Source: Chara braunii
Taxonomy: Eukaryota > Streptophyta > Charophyceae > Charales > Characeae
DNA: 33,727 bases
NCBI GenBank assembly: GCA_003427395.1
Contig: BFEA01000198.1
Coordinates: forward strand, 2,261,458 to 2,295,184
Direction of reading: 5' to 3'
In this document: positions 17,188 through 28,080 of the stretch, piece by piece
Numbering within the stretch: position 1 is the stretch's first letter
Layout: every line of letters starts with the position of its first letter
Notes under the pieces: model-generated
What the model was told of the DNA's origin: nothing
What the model saw: the letters and a program-made list of their open reading frames with translations, nothing else
The model's database searches: none
Made by a program: the position numbers and the translations under genes

Positions 17188-17356
17188 CGACATTGCCATG
17201 CTTCACCAAATGAGCGAAATGGGATTGAATCTTCCCCTAGAACATGGAAGTATCCACTACCACAAGATGGAAATATACACTGCCAAAGACCGAAAATTTG
17301 GCAGTGTGTATTTCCATGTTCTAGCAACAGATTCACTCCCATTTTGCTCATCCTAT

Positions 17357-17359
<3 letters not shown>

Positions 17360-17411
<52 letters not shown>
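17360..17411. repeat. (CT)n microsatellite
   Basis: A second CT run. The DNA between the two microsatellites contains duplicated phrases (CATGGAAGTATCCACTACC and TTTCCATGTTCTAGCAAC types), partly inverted. Confidence 0.95.
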
Positions 17412-17414
<3 letters not shown>

Positions 17415-17438
17415 CGCGATGACATTTGCATCTGACAA

Positions 17439-17449
17439 CTCATTAGTCT
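17439..17449 (+). repeat. Putative target-site duplication, 5' copy (LINE 1)
   Basis: CTCATTAGTCT here is identical to 22918-22928, which immediately follows the poly(A) of the LINE. Eleven bases at the expected place are unlikely by chance. Confidence 0.6.
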
Positions 17450-17669
17450 TGAGGATAATAAGGAGGCTGGGCTTAGATGGTTTTCCCATGCGGCTCTACT
17501 AGATCTGCAACAGCTAAAGATTAAGGCTAATATAGTATGGTCGGTCACTGAGGTTTCGTCTTTCCTATGCTCTATTCTTCGTAACGGACTGCTCTCCTCC
17601 TCGACTTCATTAGAAGGAGGAGGATGGTTGAGGCTATAGACTAGTTATTTACCTTCGATTTGACAAAGG

Positions 17670-18660
17670 ATGGAGGCAATACAAGCTTTGTATGGGGAAA
17701 ATCCATCCTGGCTGAGGGCAACGCAGGCAGCGGATTTAGATTTAAGGTCACTTAATGTTAATGGTCTGGCCACAGCCGATGCACTCAAAAGAAGAGCGAT
17801 CATAGAACAATTGCAAGGTGTAGGAGGAAGATCATGACCGACTCTGATATGTATACAAGAGACTCATCTTATGGATTCTCCAGCTCACAATCAAGCACAC
17901 AACCTCATATGGCCGCACCAGAGGTTCCAAGCCCACGCAACACGTAACGGGTCAGCGGGGGTAGCCATATGGGTTCCTCTAGACTCCAAGGCAGAGATGA
18001 TTCACTGGGAGGCAGATCAGGAAAATGGAAGATGGATTTCAGCACTGGTAATGCTGGAAATAGAAATAGTGCGTGTATTTAATGTCTATGGTCCTAATGA
18101 GGTACAAGAACGCAAACAATTCTTTAATGATATCCGGGGTCATATACCGAATGGTATCCCGATTATAATGGCAGGAAATTTTAATGCGGCACCGGATAGA
18201 TGGCTGGACAGATGGAAAATTCCTTCACCATGCCCTGCCTATATAGAGGAGGACAAAATGATTATCCAACAACTATGTGAAGCCGAAAATCTATATGATA
18301 CTTACCGTAGGTTTTTTCCACAGGAACGATTATTCACGTGTATCAGGAATACGGGTGCCCCCAATCTAGATCTAGAATATATTTAATACTTATGTCAGAG
18401 GATCTATATCATGCACTAGTAGGGGTAAATATCTTCCCTCAAAGCCCATGGCCAGGAGCATACCACAAGATGTGTGCCATCCTCCTGACCTTTAGGAAGA
18501 AACCGGATAGAGGGAAAAACTTCTATGAACTCAACTCCTCCCTCTTAAAAAGAACAGATTTCAAAAATTACATTCAAGATGTATGGAAATATTGGCAAAC
18601 CACGAAAGATAAGCATGAATCCTACATTTCGTGGTTCAACTGTGGATTATGCTTTTTAGC
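17670..18660 (+). pseudogene. LINE APE-type endonuclease domain
   Basis: The apurinic-endonuclease-like domain nicks target DNA to prime reverse transcription. The ATG at 17670 begins MEAIQALYGENPSWLRATQA, then LRSLNVNGLA (Asn motif), a TGA at 17835-17837, and ICIQETHLMD (Glu motif). These are followed by VRVFNVYGPNE, MAGNFNA (family usually GDFN, so Asp to Asn at a catalytic position) and NLDLEYI. After a frame change near 18350 comes GVNIFPQSPWPGAYHKM, where the family has an S-D-H motif. The D-to-N change, the stop and the frameshift all argue for inactivity. Confidence 0.8.
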
Positions 18661-20010
18661 AAAAAATGCAATGAATTTTTCAAAGAAATTGCTAAACAGA
18701 AACACAAACAAGAAATGAAATTTCAGGAGAAAATACTTAAATATGAACAACAAGATCATTCGGAAACTATTCAATCATCAGAGGACATACTAGAACTCAG
18801 GAATCAACTCTTCACCCTAGCCCAAAATAGGTGGCAAGGTTACCTCATCAGGAGTAAATTATCCAGACACCAGTCAGAAGGCCAAATGGACTCCTCTTTT
18901 TTTGCCCTTGCTAAAGCAAGGGTTAAAATAACAAATATAGAAGCTCTGATTGATCCCAGATTATCCCCACACCTTGAACCGGTCTCTTCGGCTAGTAGCC
19001 TAAAAGTGGCTTATGATTTTCTCAAAAATCTCTATACATCTACGATCGATCCAGCCATACCAGACCAAGAAACAAGGGACTTCCTCGAACCTCTTACACA
19101 GAAATTAACTCCAGAACAAAAAGAAAAATTGGAAGCCCCAATCACTAAAAAAGAAATCAAGACTGCTCTACTGCAAATGGATGAGGATAAAAATCCAAGG
19201 ATAGATGGTCTGCCTAAGAAATTCTGGGAGGTAACGTGGGCAAATTTGGCAGAGGATCTCATGGAATACTACAAACAGGTTCAGGAGTCAGGATGTATGG
19301 GAGAGATTGTGAGTCAAGGAATTATAACCCTTTTATACAAAAAGGGAGATAAGACAAATATAAGGAATTATAGACCAATCACTTTATTAACTGTGGTCTA
19401 TAAAATGCTAGCTAAGGCAATAGCTAACAGATTCATTCCTGTAATGACCGACATCATTCATCCTTCTCAAACAGGGTTTATTCAGGGGAGAAATATACAA
19501 GATAATGTGCTCCTGATTCATGAAACAATCAAGTTATCGAGACAAAATCAGAGCAATCCGGCCTTTATATTTATAGATTTCGAAAAAGCTTACGATCATG
19601 TTGATTGGCGTTTTCTGGAAGCATGTCTAACTAAGTTAGATTTTGGACCTAAAATGAGGAGATGGATTCAAATTCTGCATTCAAATGCCACTACCAGGGT
19701 ACAAGTGAATGGTTTACTGTCACCAGAAATCCCTCTTCAGAGATCGGTTAGGCAGGGAGATTCCTTAGCCCCCTTCCTCTTTGTTATCATCATGGAAGCA
19801 TTAGGAGTAAACTTGAGAGAAAACCCTAATATTCAAAGGTTGAAGATAGCTAACTTTCCTAAGGAGGCAATCCCAATTTATTCCATGTTTGCGGACGATT
19901 TGACAATCATGATGGAGGCCTCCAAAACTAATTTCGAGGAAATTAAGGCAATAATGGATAGATTTCAGCCTTATCAGATATGTTGGTTAATTGGGGAAAT
20001 AAAACATTAG
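18661..20010 (+). pseudogene. LINE reverse transcriptase domain
   Basis: Open from about 18661 to 20010 in a single frame. It contains KNPRIDGLPKKFWEVTW (family KxPGxDGxP; Gly is replaced by Arg), YRPITLLTVVYKMLAKAIAN, IHPSQTGFIQGRNIQDN, FIFIDFEKAYDHVDWRFLEA (motif A), RSVRQGDSLAPFLFVIIMEA (motif B) and YSMFADDLTIMMEAS (motif C with the catalytic Asp pair). The RT core looks intact. The frame is lost at about 19975, where the sequence continues in another frame as CWLIGE/MLVNWGNKTLGWW. The upstream coiled region (18700-18950) is Lys/Gln-rich, as in L1-type ORF2 linkers. Confidence 0.9.
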
Positions 20011-22034
20011 GGTGGTGGATCCATTCACAAGGAGTGAGACCTCCAGAGCTCCCTAATATTAAATGGGTTCCGTTGGAAGCACCCATAAGGGTGTTAGGGA
20101 TAATTCTAACATCACAAGGGAAACCGAACTCTAACGATATATGGATCTCTTCTCCGGCACTAGAAAAAATGAGGGTTTGAAAAAACAAGCACACCTCAAT
20201 CTTTGGGAGAGCACTGATAATTAATAATGTGATCCTAGCGTCGATCTGGTACAAATCATTGTTATGACCTTTGAGTACGAAATCCATAAAGGATATACAA
20301 AGACAGCTTGCAACCTTTCTCTGGAGAGGGGATCACGAGTTACCACATGTAATTCCAAGAGTTGCCTGGAAGACTTTAATCCAGCCAAAGACCAAAGGAG
20401 GGATTGGACTTATTGACCCAAAAACACAGTGTCAGGCCTTGGCGGTCAAACGTCTAATTCTAACTACGGATATACCATGGCGGGATCTAGCATTGGAGCA
20501 GATTCGTAGATTGGCCCCTCAAACCACAAAGGAAGTGCATCCCCTGACATGGATAGAGGATAGATATTGGTCTATTCCTCGTACCCGAATGCATCAAAAT
20601 TACACAAGGGCGAGAGGTGAGGCCAAGAAAGATCTTAGACTGGATGACTTGTGGGCTAACCTATTGAAAACCTGGCGAGAGATGCCTTTACCGGATAAGG
20701 CCATACCTGAAAGATTCGAGGAAGTCCTACGACAACCTCTTTTTGGTAATAGATGGATTACTAATCACAATGGTAGAGTCTTTATAAGCTCGGAATCCCC
20801 TTGGTTAAATTGGGTCAGGAATGGGGTAGTAAGAGTTAAAGATCTGTGGGACCCGGTGAATAAAACTTGGAAGACTGTAGAAAAACTTAGAAAAGGGATT
20901 AAATATGCACACAATCTAATGAATAATTTGGAAGAAATCATTTCATCTATTCCCTTGGCTTGGACAATGCTGCTTAAAAAAGGCCCGGTGTTTCGAACAG
21001 CAGACTGGGTGTGTATAAATCGTCGGGATGAAGCCAAGTCAATAGGACAAATCATGGATGTACACAAAGAAGGTGCCCTGGTAAATATTTTTAAGATCCA
21101 GAAGGACAACAAAATTTCTAACAAGGAGATAGATACGGTCATCCCCTCAAATTTTGAAGAAATGTTTAGAATAAGAGCCATATATTGTACGGAAACAAAA
21201 AAGTGGCAAATTTTTCTACCTCAGTGTCCCATACCGGAACTTCCCTTAGATCCAGCTGAATGGGTATGGCGGCTAAACAAGAGAAATAAATCCCTAAGAC
21301 TTCAATCCTTGAGCGTAAAGGCTTCCTATAGGCTACTTCGCCCTAAAATAGAGGTGTCAGAAATATTACATGATCGATGGTCTGGACACCTAAACATAAA
21401 CAAGGATCTGATCAAACCAGTGAAGTGGTGCAAGGGCATCAGAGAGAGGCCAGCCAAGTTTGCATCCTTACAGTGGCAAATAATACACAGGTGCCTACCC
21501 ACTAATGATTGGTTAATAAACCACTCTTCTCTTGAACAAAAGGGTAAGGCATCCTTACAGTGGGAAATAATACACAGGTGCCTACCCACTAATGATTGGT
21601 TAATAGACCACTCTTCTCTTGAACAAAAGGGTAAGGCAGTACCATGGTGCAAATCATGTGTTCAAGCCTTCCCAAGTAGGAAAATCAGAGAAACAATTGA
21701 ACATATCTTCCTACAATGCCCAGGCTCCGTATTACTCTGGAGATTATGGGATTATGTATGGAGAAGACTGACAGACTTAGACTGGCTATGGGAGTGGAGG
21801 GCTATTCTTTTTGGACACTGGAATCCCGCACTGATTGAGTTATCTGATTTTCAACAGAACCTATTTCATTTAAGCAGGAAAGCGGCGCTATGGGCGTTGT
21901 GGCATAAGAGATGTATAAGTGCCATCAAGGGAGTTATAATTGGAAAACAAGAGGTGGTAGATATAATTCAACAATTTGTGCAATCTGAAATCAGATTTCA
22001 ATGGGAAAAGACGAAAGTTAAAATAATTGAATAA
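19980..22034 (+). pseudogene. LINE ORF2 C-terminal region with RT-associated zinc-binding domain
   Basis: Starts as MLVNWGNKTLGWWIHSQGVR. There is a TGA at 20178-20180, further loss of coding near 20260, then a 587-codon open stretch from 20271. Landmarks: FLWRGDHELPHVIPRVAWKT; HPLTWIEDRYWSIPRTRMH; RQPLFGNRWITNHNG; and the zf-RVT-like end WCKSCVQAFPS followed by ETIEHIFLQCPGSVLLWRLW. In the family this C-terminal zinc region helps nucleic-acid binding. A 29-residue block ending SSLEQKGK is tandemly duplicated (21462-21635), which puts one extra copy just before the zinc-binding Cys residues. Confidence 0.85.
21462..21635 (+). repeat. In-frame 87-bp tandem duplication inside LINE ORF2
   Basis: The units 21462-21548 and 21549-21635 differ at very few positions (Q to E and N to D at protein level). 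The 29-codon unit keeps the frame. It encodes the IIHRCLPTNDWL segment that precedes the zinc-binding cluster. Confidence 0.95.
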
Positions 22035-22374
22035 AAAAAAAAAAAAATATCACACACAAAGAATCTCGAAATTCAATTTGGAATGGTTAGGGGATGCATC
22101 AGGGGAAAAACTAGGGAAGGTGGTGTGGCCAGGAGGAGAAGGAGATCATGGGACTTTTAAGCGAGATTACCAGATCACTTTTCACAATTGGTTTGATATC
22201 CAGCCAGGAGCTTCTTTGAGATCACCTGAGTTTTTCTCTGACCCTTTTCCTCCATCTGCTATGGCTCTAGTGGATCTAGGATGGTTTGGAGGGGAAGAGG
22301 GGGAGGATAGGCGGTTTCATTAGAAAGGTAGGAGTTTATGGAGATAGATGCTGGGTTAATCATTCCTTTATGGC

Positions 22375-22496
22375 GGTCATTTTGTATGACTGAAGAGGCA
22401 TCTACAACAGCACCTTGCTAGGATATGAAAATTTGGGTCATTTTGTATGACTGAAGAGGCATCTACAACAGCACCCTGCTAGGATATGAAAATTTG
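22375..22496 (+). repeat. 61-bp tandem duplication in the LINE 3' UTR
   Basis: GGTCATTTTGTATGACTGAA at 22375 recurs at 22436, and both units run through CATCTACAACAGCACC to GATATGAAAATTTGG with one difference. Confidence 0.95.
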
Positions 22497-22535
22497 GATT
22501 GATACTATGTTCAATCAAAGTTATATGTAAGGGAC

Positions 22536-22554
22536 GCTGGACCCGTTTTCCAGC
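22536..22554 (+). ncRNA. LINE 3'-end hairpin
   Basis: GCTGGA pairs with TCCAGC around a 7-nt loop (CCCGTTT), about 40 nt before the A-run. The same hairpin, in inverted orientation, occurs three times at 1151-1305 with compensatory stem changes. It could be a 3'-tail recognition structure for the LINE RT, as known for some LINE clades. That role is inferred. Confidence 0.45.
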
Positions 22555-22608
22555 AGGTGCTGCTCCCCACCAATAGATTGGAGCTTTTTGGGAAAAAAAA
22601 AAAAAAAA

Positions 22609-22893
22609 NNNNNNNNNNNNNNNNNNNNNNNNNNNNNNNNNNNNNNNNNNNNNNNNNNNNNNNNNNNNNNNNNNNNNNNNNNNNNNNNNNNNNNNNNNNN
22701 NNNNNNNNNNNNNNNNNNNNNNNNNNNNNNNNNNNNNNNNNNNNNNNNNNNNNNNNNNNNNNNNNNNNNNNNNNNNNNNNNNNNNNNNNNNNNNNNNNNN
22801 NNNNNNNNNNNNNNNNNNNNNNNNNNNNNNNNNNNNNNNNNNNNNNNNNNNNNNNNNNNNNNNNNNNNNNNNNNNNNNNNNNNNNNNNNNNNN
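22609..22893. other. Assembly gap (285 N) inside an A-run
   Basis: The gap is flanked by 16 A's on the left and 23 on the right, so it most likely represents an unresolved poly(A) tail. Open frames spanning the gap are meaningless. Confidence 0.97.
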
Positions 22894-22917
22894 AAAAAAA
22901 AAAAAAAAAAAAAAAAC

Positions 22918-22928
22918 CTCATTAGTCT
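22918..22928 (+). repeat. Putative target-site duplication, 3' copy (LINE 1)
   Basis: CTCATTAGTCT directly after the A-run (one extra C between), identical to 17439-17449. Confidence 0.6.
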
Positions 22929-24640
22929 ATACTCACACCGGGATTTCTTTTCAATGCATGTCCGTCGTGGTGTATCTTCCTATGTTCTTGCGGAAAATTT
23001 CAACATATGTCCGTCGCGGTGTATTTTCCTATTGTTACGATCCTGGCCAATTTCGAAGTATACATTCATCTGAAAGTACAATGCCATCCAATTGCTTGAG
23101 AGGAAAGAGAGGGAAAGAAGAAGAACAACAAGTGAGAAAGAAAAAGATGATGATGTACTCCAGCATAGACCAATGTCAAGGCTCTTCTTCTTCGCCAACC
23201 AATCCCTTCCTCCTTATCTCCTCCCTTCTTACAAACAAGAAATAACAATAATAATGTTGAATGACTGAACCAGAATCAATGTCTGAATCCCACTTCTACT
23301 GCAGGCACAACATGAGGTCCACCATAGCCATGGCCACCCTTCTTCTTCCTCTACATACAGGCCGAGGCTATGGCGGACTACTGAGGCTTCAGCCTCCCGT
23401 CCAAAGGACAACCCAAAGCAGCTATGCCGCTGCCCCACTTCAAGGTCATCACCATGCAGCTATGTCGCTGCCCACTCAGCCACCGTGCCTGACTCTGTCC
23501 TGAGCTTCCTTGATGCGGCACTACCTCAACGGGGGCCTTCCTGATGCAGCGCCTAGCAAGGAGATGAAGATGGTGTCTACCATAGCCAGGTAAGTGCCTC
23601 GCCACTCTCCTCCTTGGTCCCCTTCTCCCTCCTCCTCCTACCGGTAGAGCTCCACCATAGCCAAGGTGGAAGCTCCCGGCTTCTTCCTCCCAGCAGCGCT
23701 GTAGTACCCAGCGCCACTCCAGCCAGCGCTCCAGCAGCGTGTCGCCAAACTTGCACACTGAAGAATGAGGCTGGGCTCTCCCCCCGGCCTCTTGATATAG
23801 CAGCCTACTTGCCTCCTGGGCGGTGACTTCCAGGCCGCTCGGCCTCTCCAAGCAACCGGTACTTCCTCCGTTTCGGAGGGAAACATCATTGCAGACCCTG
23901 ATATTACCCGTACAGGCTCTAGACTCAGACTGGTTGGACTGGTACCGGCCTAGACCTACCCTACCGCTACTGGACTCTAAAAATGCCAACTTTGTCTTTT
24001 TCTGCTCGGCCTCCAGTACCCCTTCACGCCAACTGCAGTGGGGTGCAGTATCGGCCTACCGCCCTACTTGAGTGTTTTTCTGCTACCCCAAGGGCCGCGG
24101 GGCCGCTAGCTTCGCCACTTGAGTGTTTTTCCTTGCTACAACCCTCAATGCCACGGCCACAGGTAAGTACCGGCCTACGGGCCTGCCAAACAAGCAAGTA
24201 CCCTTGCGGGTCACACACACACTCATACCGACAAGCACTCAGACAGGCACACAGGTTACAAGCACGCACACACAGACAGACTTAGAAAACACAGCAGAAT
24301 GCGGGAATCTCAGCAAGGCATCCATTCCATCAGCAGAACAGCAGTGTTCTCAGTCTGTGTTATGACGGGTCATTGCACTATGTTCTTGTGGAAGATTCCT
24401 TCTCATTTTGCACATTGGCAGGCTGCTCAGTTTATGCACATACGACACTGTTGAATTCCAGTCGCATGTTCAAATCCAGCGGAGACCACAATAAAATAGT
24501 TCTGATTTACAAAGGATCCGACGGTGTGCTGATGCCTTGGCCGATGCCCCCCCGAATGCTGCGCGTCCCTCATGTTCTAAAACAAACACCCTCAATGTCG
24601 CTTGGGCCAGATAATGGCCGTGCCTGGGGTGGGCCTGGCG
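22929..24640. other. Unassigned, minisatellite-like DNA
   Basis: Contains short duplications, such as GTCCGTCGTGGTGTATCTTCC at 22959 versus GTCCGTCGCGGTGTATTTTCC at about 23008, and ACTTGAGTGTTTTTC at about 24066 and 24116. A 203-codon minus-strand open frame (23378-23989) is Gly/Arg-rich with iterated phrases and shows no domain. I do not call a gene here. Confidence 0.4.
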
Positions 24641-24649
24641 CGAAGAGGA

Positions 24650-24990
24650 TGCGTGAGGGGGAGGAGGACGTCGCACAAGGAGGAGGAGGAGGTCGCGGGA
24701 CGGGAGGAGGGGTCGCACGAGGGGTAGGAGGAGCTCGGAAGAGGGGAGGAGGTCGCACGGAGGTTGCACAAGGAGGAGGAGGTGTGGGAGGGGGAAGTGC
24801 AGATCGTGCAAGGACGAGCAGGAGGTCGCACGAAGGTCGTGTGGAGGTTGGAAGAGGTGGGAGGAGGTCATGCGAGCGGGATGAGGAGGTCAGAAGAGGA
24901 TGCGTGAGGGGAAGGAGGAGCTGGAGGAGGCTGGAAGAGAGGTGGGAGAAGGTTGCGCAAGGGGAAAGAGGAGGTCCGAAGACGATGTGC
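24650..24990. repeat. G/A-rich minisatellite (GGAGGAGGTCGCACG-like units)
   Basis: Iterated GAGGAGGTCGCAC and GGAGGTTGCACAAGG phrases over about 340 bp. Both strands are open in several frames because of composition only. Confidence 0.85.
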
Positions 24991-25147
24991 GAGGTCCGAA
25001 GACTATTTTGGCAAGCCCTGAAAATTCTGAAAAACTGTGAAGGCTGAATTTTGCATGCAAACACATTTTTGTCTTAGGTTTTGGGCTCCTTTGGTCTTTT
25101 TTTTTTCCACTTTTTTCTTCTCCTTGCTGTTGGTTTATTTGTTGTCT

Positions 25148-25440
25148 GAAACGGTATTCACCTGTTCGCAGTAGCGGATGCAGATCCCAGGGCTCGATCC
25201 CTAGTCCTCACCTTACCTGTGTACAGTATCTGTGTCGACCCCTAGAGTTGAGCCCGTGACCTGTGTATCCGCAGCAGTTAGTAGGCTGTCGTAGGTCCGT
25301 AGGTTGTAGGGGTTTGAGCCGTAGACCTGTTGTTTGTAGGTCTTAGTAGGTCCTAGAAGTCGTAGCTGTAGGACTTCTGAAAGGTCAAGGTCGTAGCTGC
25401 TACAGTCCTGAAGGGTCAATGTCGTAGCTGCTACAGTGAC
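25148..25440. repeat. Dispersed repeat D, copy 2
   Basis: Same landmarks and order as 15128-15388, plus a local 31-bp tandem duplication at its right end (GTCGTAGCTGCTACAGT occurs twice). It is followed by sequence with GAGTCAGTGGTACCAGTCCCAG phrases that resemble the region right of the third copy. The family may therefore extend further than the conserved block. Confidence 0.75.
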
Positions 25441-26305
25441 AAACGGCCAAGACTACAGACTTCCGGAAGCTCCGGAAGTGGCCCTTCGCACGTTGCTCAC
25501 AGTAGTTCAGAGGCAAGTGGGCAAGTGGTGGAGTCCACCTGTGCTGAGTCAGTGGTACCAGTCCCAGTCAGTCCTAGTCCAGTCAAGCAAGTACCGTATG
25601 GGACTGTGTGTACCACGGGCATGGGGAAGGGCCAGACCAACGAGTTACAGAAGTATAAATCAAGAGGCAGCGCCCAGCCGTTTTTTTTTTTTTTTTTTCC
25701 CCCCCGAAAACAGGGCCTTGTGGTCCTGGCTCCTATCCATTCTGGGGAGCATCAGTCCGGTTCCTATTCCACCGGCAAGTCAGAATAAACAATACAACCA
25801 ATAAACACACACGCTTCCTCCCGTCTGGCCGAAGGACCCCTGAACAGCATTGATTACTCCAGACTGCTGGAGGATTGACTGTCAGCTTGCCATGCTTCCC
25901 TCTTACCTCTCAGATCTATTCACTAGATCTGCCAGATATAACCGTCGCAGCAAGAAAGAGGTTACCCATTACCCAGGCTAACCCTTAGGTCTCCTACTTC
26001 GACTTCACCCCTATGTCTCATTACCCCCTTATCCTCCTCATCCCCCGTTTACCGAAGTGGCATCCAGTTCTAAACCCTGAACCCCAAACCCTCGTCATAT
26101 AAAAGAGTTTTCTGAGCCCACTAAACCGCCAACACATCCCCTCGAACCAGTTTCCAGAGGTCCCTGACCTCCTTGCCACTGTTGGCTCAAATGGACCACA
26201 GTGGCACAGTTCCCTTTTTAAGAACAAAATTTTGCTATTCTGAACCCTATTTGCCCCTTTTCCATTTCCGTTTCATCTCCTTCTTGGCTGGGCTCACTTT
26301 AATTC
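25441..26305. other. Unassigned; T-run then C-run at 25681-25706
   Basis: The T-run followed by C-run resembles 15099-15115 and may be an antisense A-tail. AATAAACAATACAACCAATAAAC near 25785 contains AATAAA words. No gene recognised. Confidence 0.35.
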
Positions 26306-26566
26306 TTATGATTGCCTAAGTTCATGTATCGACCGCTGAACATCTATAGTGTCGTCCTGGTGCTCCTCTTTGAACCAATGAAAGATAAGTCTTTCCCCTT
26401 CAACAGTCTCGACTTTGCCTTGGGCTAATACCCTCTTGTGAAATTTAGATAAGGTATCCTTTGCCTTTTCTGGGTTAAGCGCCAATTGCTTCTTTATTCT
26501 TCTCCACAATACCCTTATCTCTGTCTCCAACAAGTTATAGAGAATTGCCCTGGCTGCATAAGCCAT
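26306..26566 (-). CDS. Small ORF, hypothetical, possible coding relic
   Basis: An 86-codon minus-strand frame. The peptide is helix-rich and of normal composition (YNLLETEIRVLWRRIKKQLA; KDTLSKFHKRVLAQGKVETV; a Trp-Phe-Lys-Glu segment near residue 65). That makes it more protein-like than its neighbours. I recognise no domain. No splice or promoter context supports it. It may be a relic of a retroelement or an exon. Confidence 0.25.
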   Translation of the reverse strand: MAYAARAILYNLLETEIRVLWRRIKKQLALNPEKAKDTLSKFHKRVLAQGKVETVEGERLIFHWFKEEHQDDTIDVQRSIHELRQS

Positions 26567-28048
26567 GCGGAAGCGCTGCCACAGCGACTTGTGCGAGGTG
26601 GTCTGCAGTACGCCTGAAGACGAAGTGGGCCGAAGGAGAGCTTAGCCATAGCGGTAGAGGTAGTAGCGGCCATAGCCGCCATAGCTGGGAGAAGGGGGTA
26701 GCGTGTGTGTGTGTGTGGGTCCAGTGAGTTCCGTGTGGGATATCCAGGGTGATCCTGTGTGCGAACAGCAGAGTTGGGCTAGTGACGAGCAGAGAGTTGT
26801 ACAGGCGCTGATGCGCCATAGCCATCAGAAGAGAGATTGTATCTGAACTGTATTCTTGGTTGCCATATCTCTGAGCTTTGAGTGGGCGCTTGTCGCCAGT
26901 TTGGGGTGCTACCTGTTTACATGCATGCAAAGTGGAAAAGAGAGTGAGTCTGATTGCATTGTCCATCTATGGATCGGTGACAGGTTTGGCTTAAGAGGTG
27001 TGGGAGTCTTGTTATAAAGACCATGAAAAAACCCTGAAAATTTAGGGCTCTGTTAGCCAGTTCTCTTTGCCTCGCAATGGGTTTGTCAGCGACAGAGGAT
27101 GGAGGCAGGCTGCGATGGAAAATAGAGGTAAACTAGAGCACATGCATGCTCCTGTGCTGAGGCTGAGAGAGGAAAAGGAAGAATCCATACAATCAGATGG
27201 TTATTGCCAGTCACATACACATGGATGCACACCTGGTGCCAACAAGCAACTCAAAACCAACCACTAAGCCAGCTTGCAGTCGCCAAGTACCATGTCCTTG
27301 CGTCACACGTGCGTAGAGTTCACATGTATCCACTCGAAAAGGAAAGTCCAGAAGCCAAAACCTCACTGAGACAAGTACTTGCATGCCCTTGCGCCGACTA
27401 GCAACTGAAAACAGATGATTTTGACACCCAACTGCTACTGATGATGAAACTCTTGCATCAACAAGCAACTCAAAACCAACGAATCCACAATGACAATCAC
27501 ATACAAGCGTCCACTTCAGAGGCTGAATACCTCGACCGTACTGGAACTCAACTTTATGACCAGAAAGAAACCAAAAGGAGAGGAGAAGAAACTGGGTGAA
27601 CCAGAACAGAAATCAAACAGCTTAAAATAATGCTCCCACTGCTCTTGGCTTGAACCAGCACATAATGTTACCAACAGAAAGGTATGGTGGAACCCACTGC
27701 CATCACCGAGCCACACTACCACACAGCTTTCACACTCCGCTCTGCTTCCCCAATGACGACCCAACGGGGCTCCTCTTTCCATGCTCTTCTTCCCCGAACA
27801 GACAAAATGTAAGGTGCAGGTGTGCTGGAAGGGAAACAGGTGTGTACGTATCCCATGGATATGAATGAGCATCACTAAGAGAACAGAAAAAATATAAGGT
27901 GCAGGTGTGCTGAAAGGCAAATGGGTGTGTTTGTGTCTCGCACTTAAGTACATTGACGTGGTCGGCCTTGCACCGTTCAGAATACACCAATGAAACTGCT
28001 TCTGCATCAAAACATTACATTGACCCAAACAATACAAACAGACGTTTT
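26567..28048. other. Unassigned, with short direct repeats
   Basis: CAACAAGCAACTCAAAACCAAC occurs at about 27239 and 27457. A segment GAACAGA...AGGTGCAGGTGTGCTG at 27796 recurs at 27881 (85-bp offset). Two open frames on the minus strand carry the duplicated peptide but show no domain. Confidence 0.4.
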
Positions 28049-28065
28049 AAAAAGAATCTCATATC
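28049..28065 (+). repeat. Target-site duplication, 5' copy (LINE 2)
   Basis: AAAAAGAATCTCATATC, 17 bp, identical to 30874-30890. It borders the start of LINE coding sequence on its right. Confidence 0.85.
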
Positions 28066-28080
28066 GGCCTTCATACTAGG

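Larger units (their letters stand above)
17450..22917 (+). mobile_element. L1-like LINE, near full-length ORF2, decayed
   Basis: Order on the plus strand: a short 5' region, APE-type endonuclease (17670-18480), RT (about 18670-19975), post-RT region and zinc-binding C-terminus to the stop at 22034, a 3' UTR with a 61-bp tandem duplication, then poly(A) containing an assembly gap. The 11-bp TSD sets the ends. No separate ORF1 is seen; 17460-17640 has a coherent but short open stretch that may be the end of a preceding ORF. At least three frame changes and three in-frame stops make it non-autonomous as assembled. Confidence 0.8.

Noticed and set aside
16944-17548. Open frames with Leu-Ser, Thr-His, Cys-Val and Arg-Glu dipeptide runs
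   Set aside because: Translations of CT and CA microsatellites.
22521-23073. Open frames spanning the N-run
   Set aside because: The middle is unknown sequence; the frames are artefacts of the gap and A-runs.
23378-23989. 203-codon minus-strand ORF as a gene
   Set aside because: Internally repetitive, Gly/Arg-rich, no domain, and overlapping equally open frames on the other strand.
24470-25064. Long overlapping frames on both strands at 24.4-25.0 kb
   Set aside because: Composition effect of a G/A-rich minisatellite; proteins are Gly/Arg or Pro/Ser repeats.
27430-27460. CTGATGATGAAAC as a hammerhead core
   Set aside because: CTGATGA and GAAA are adjacent with no room for stem II.
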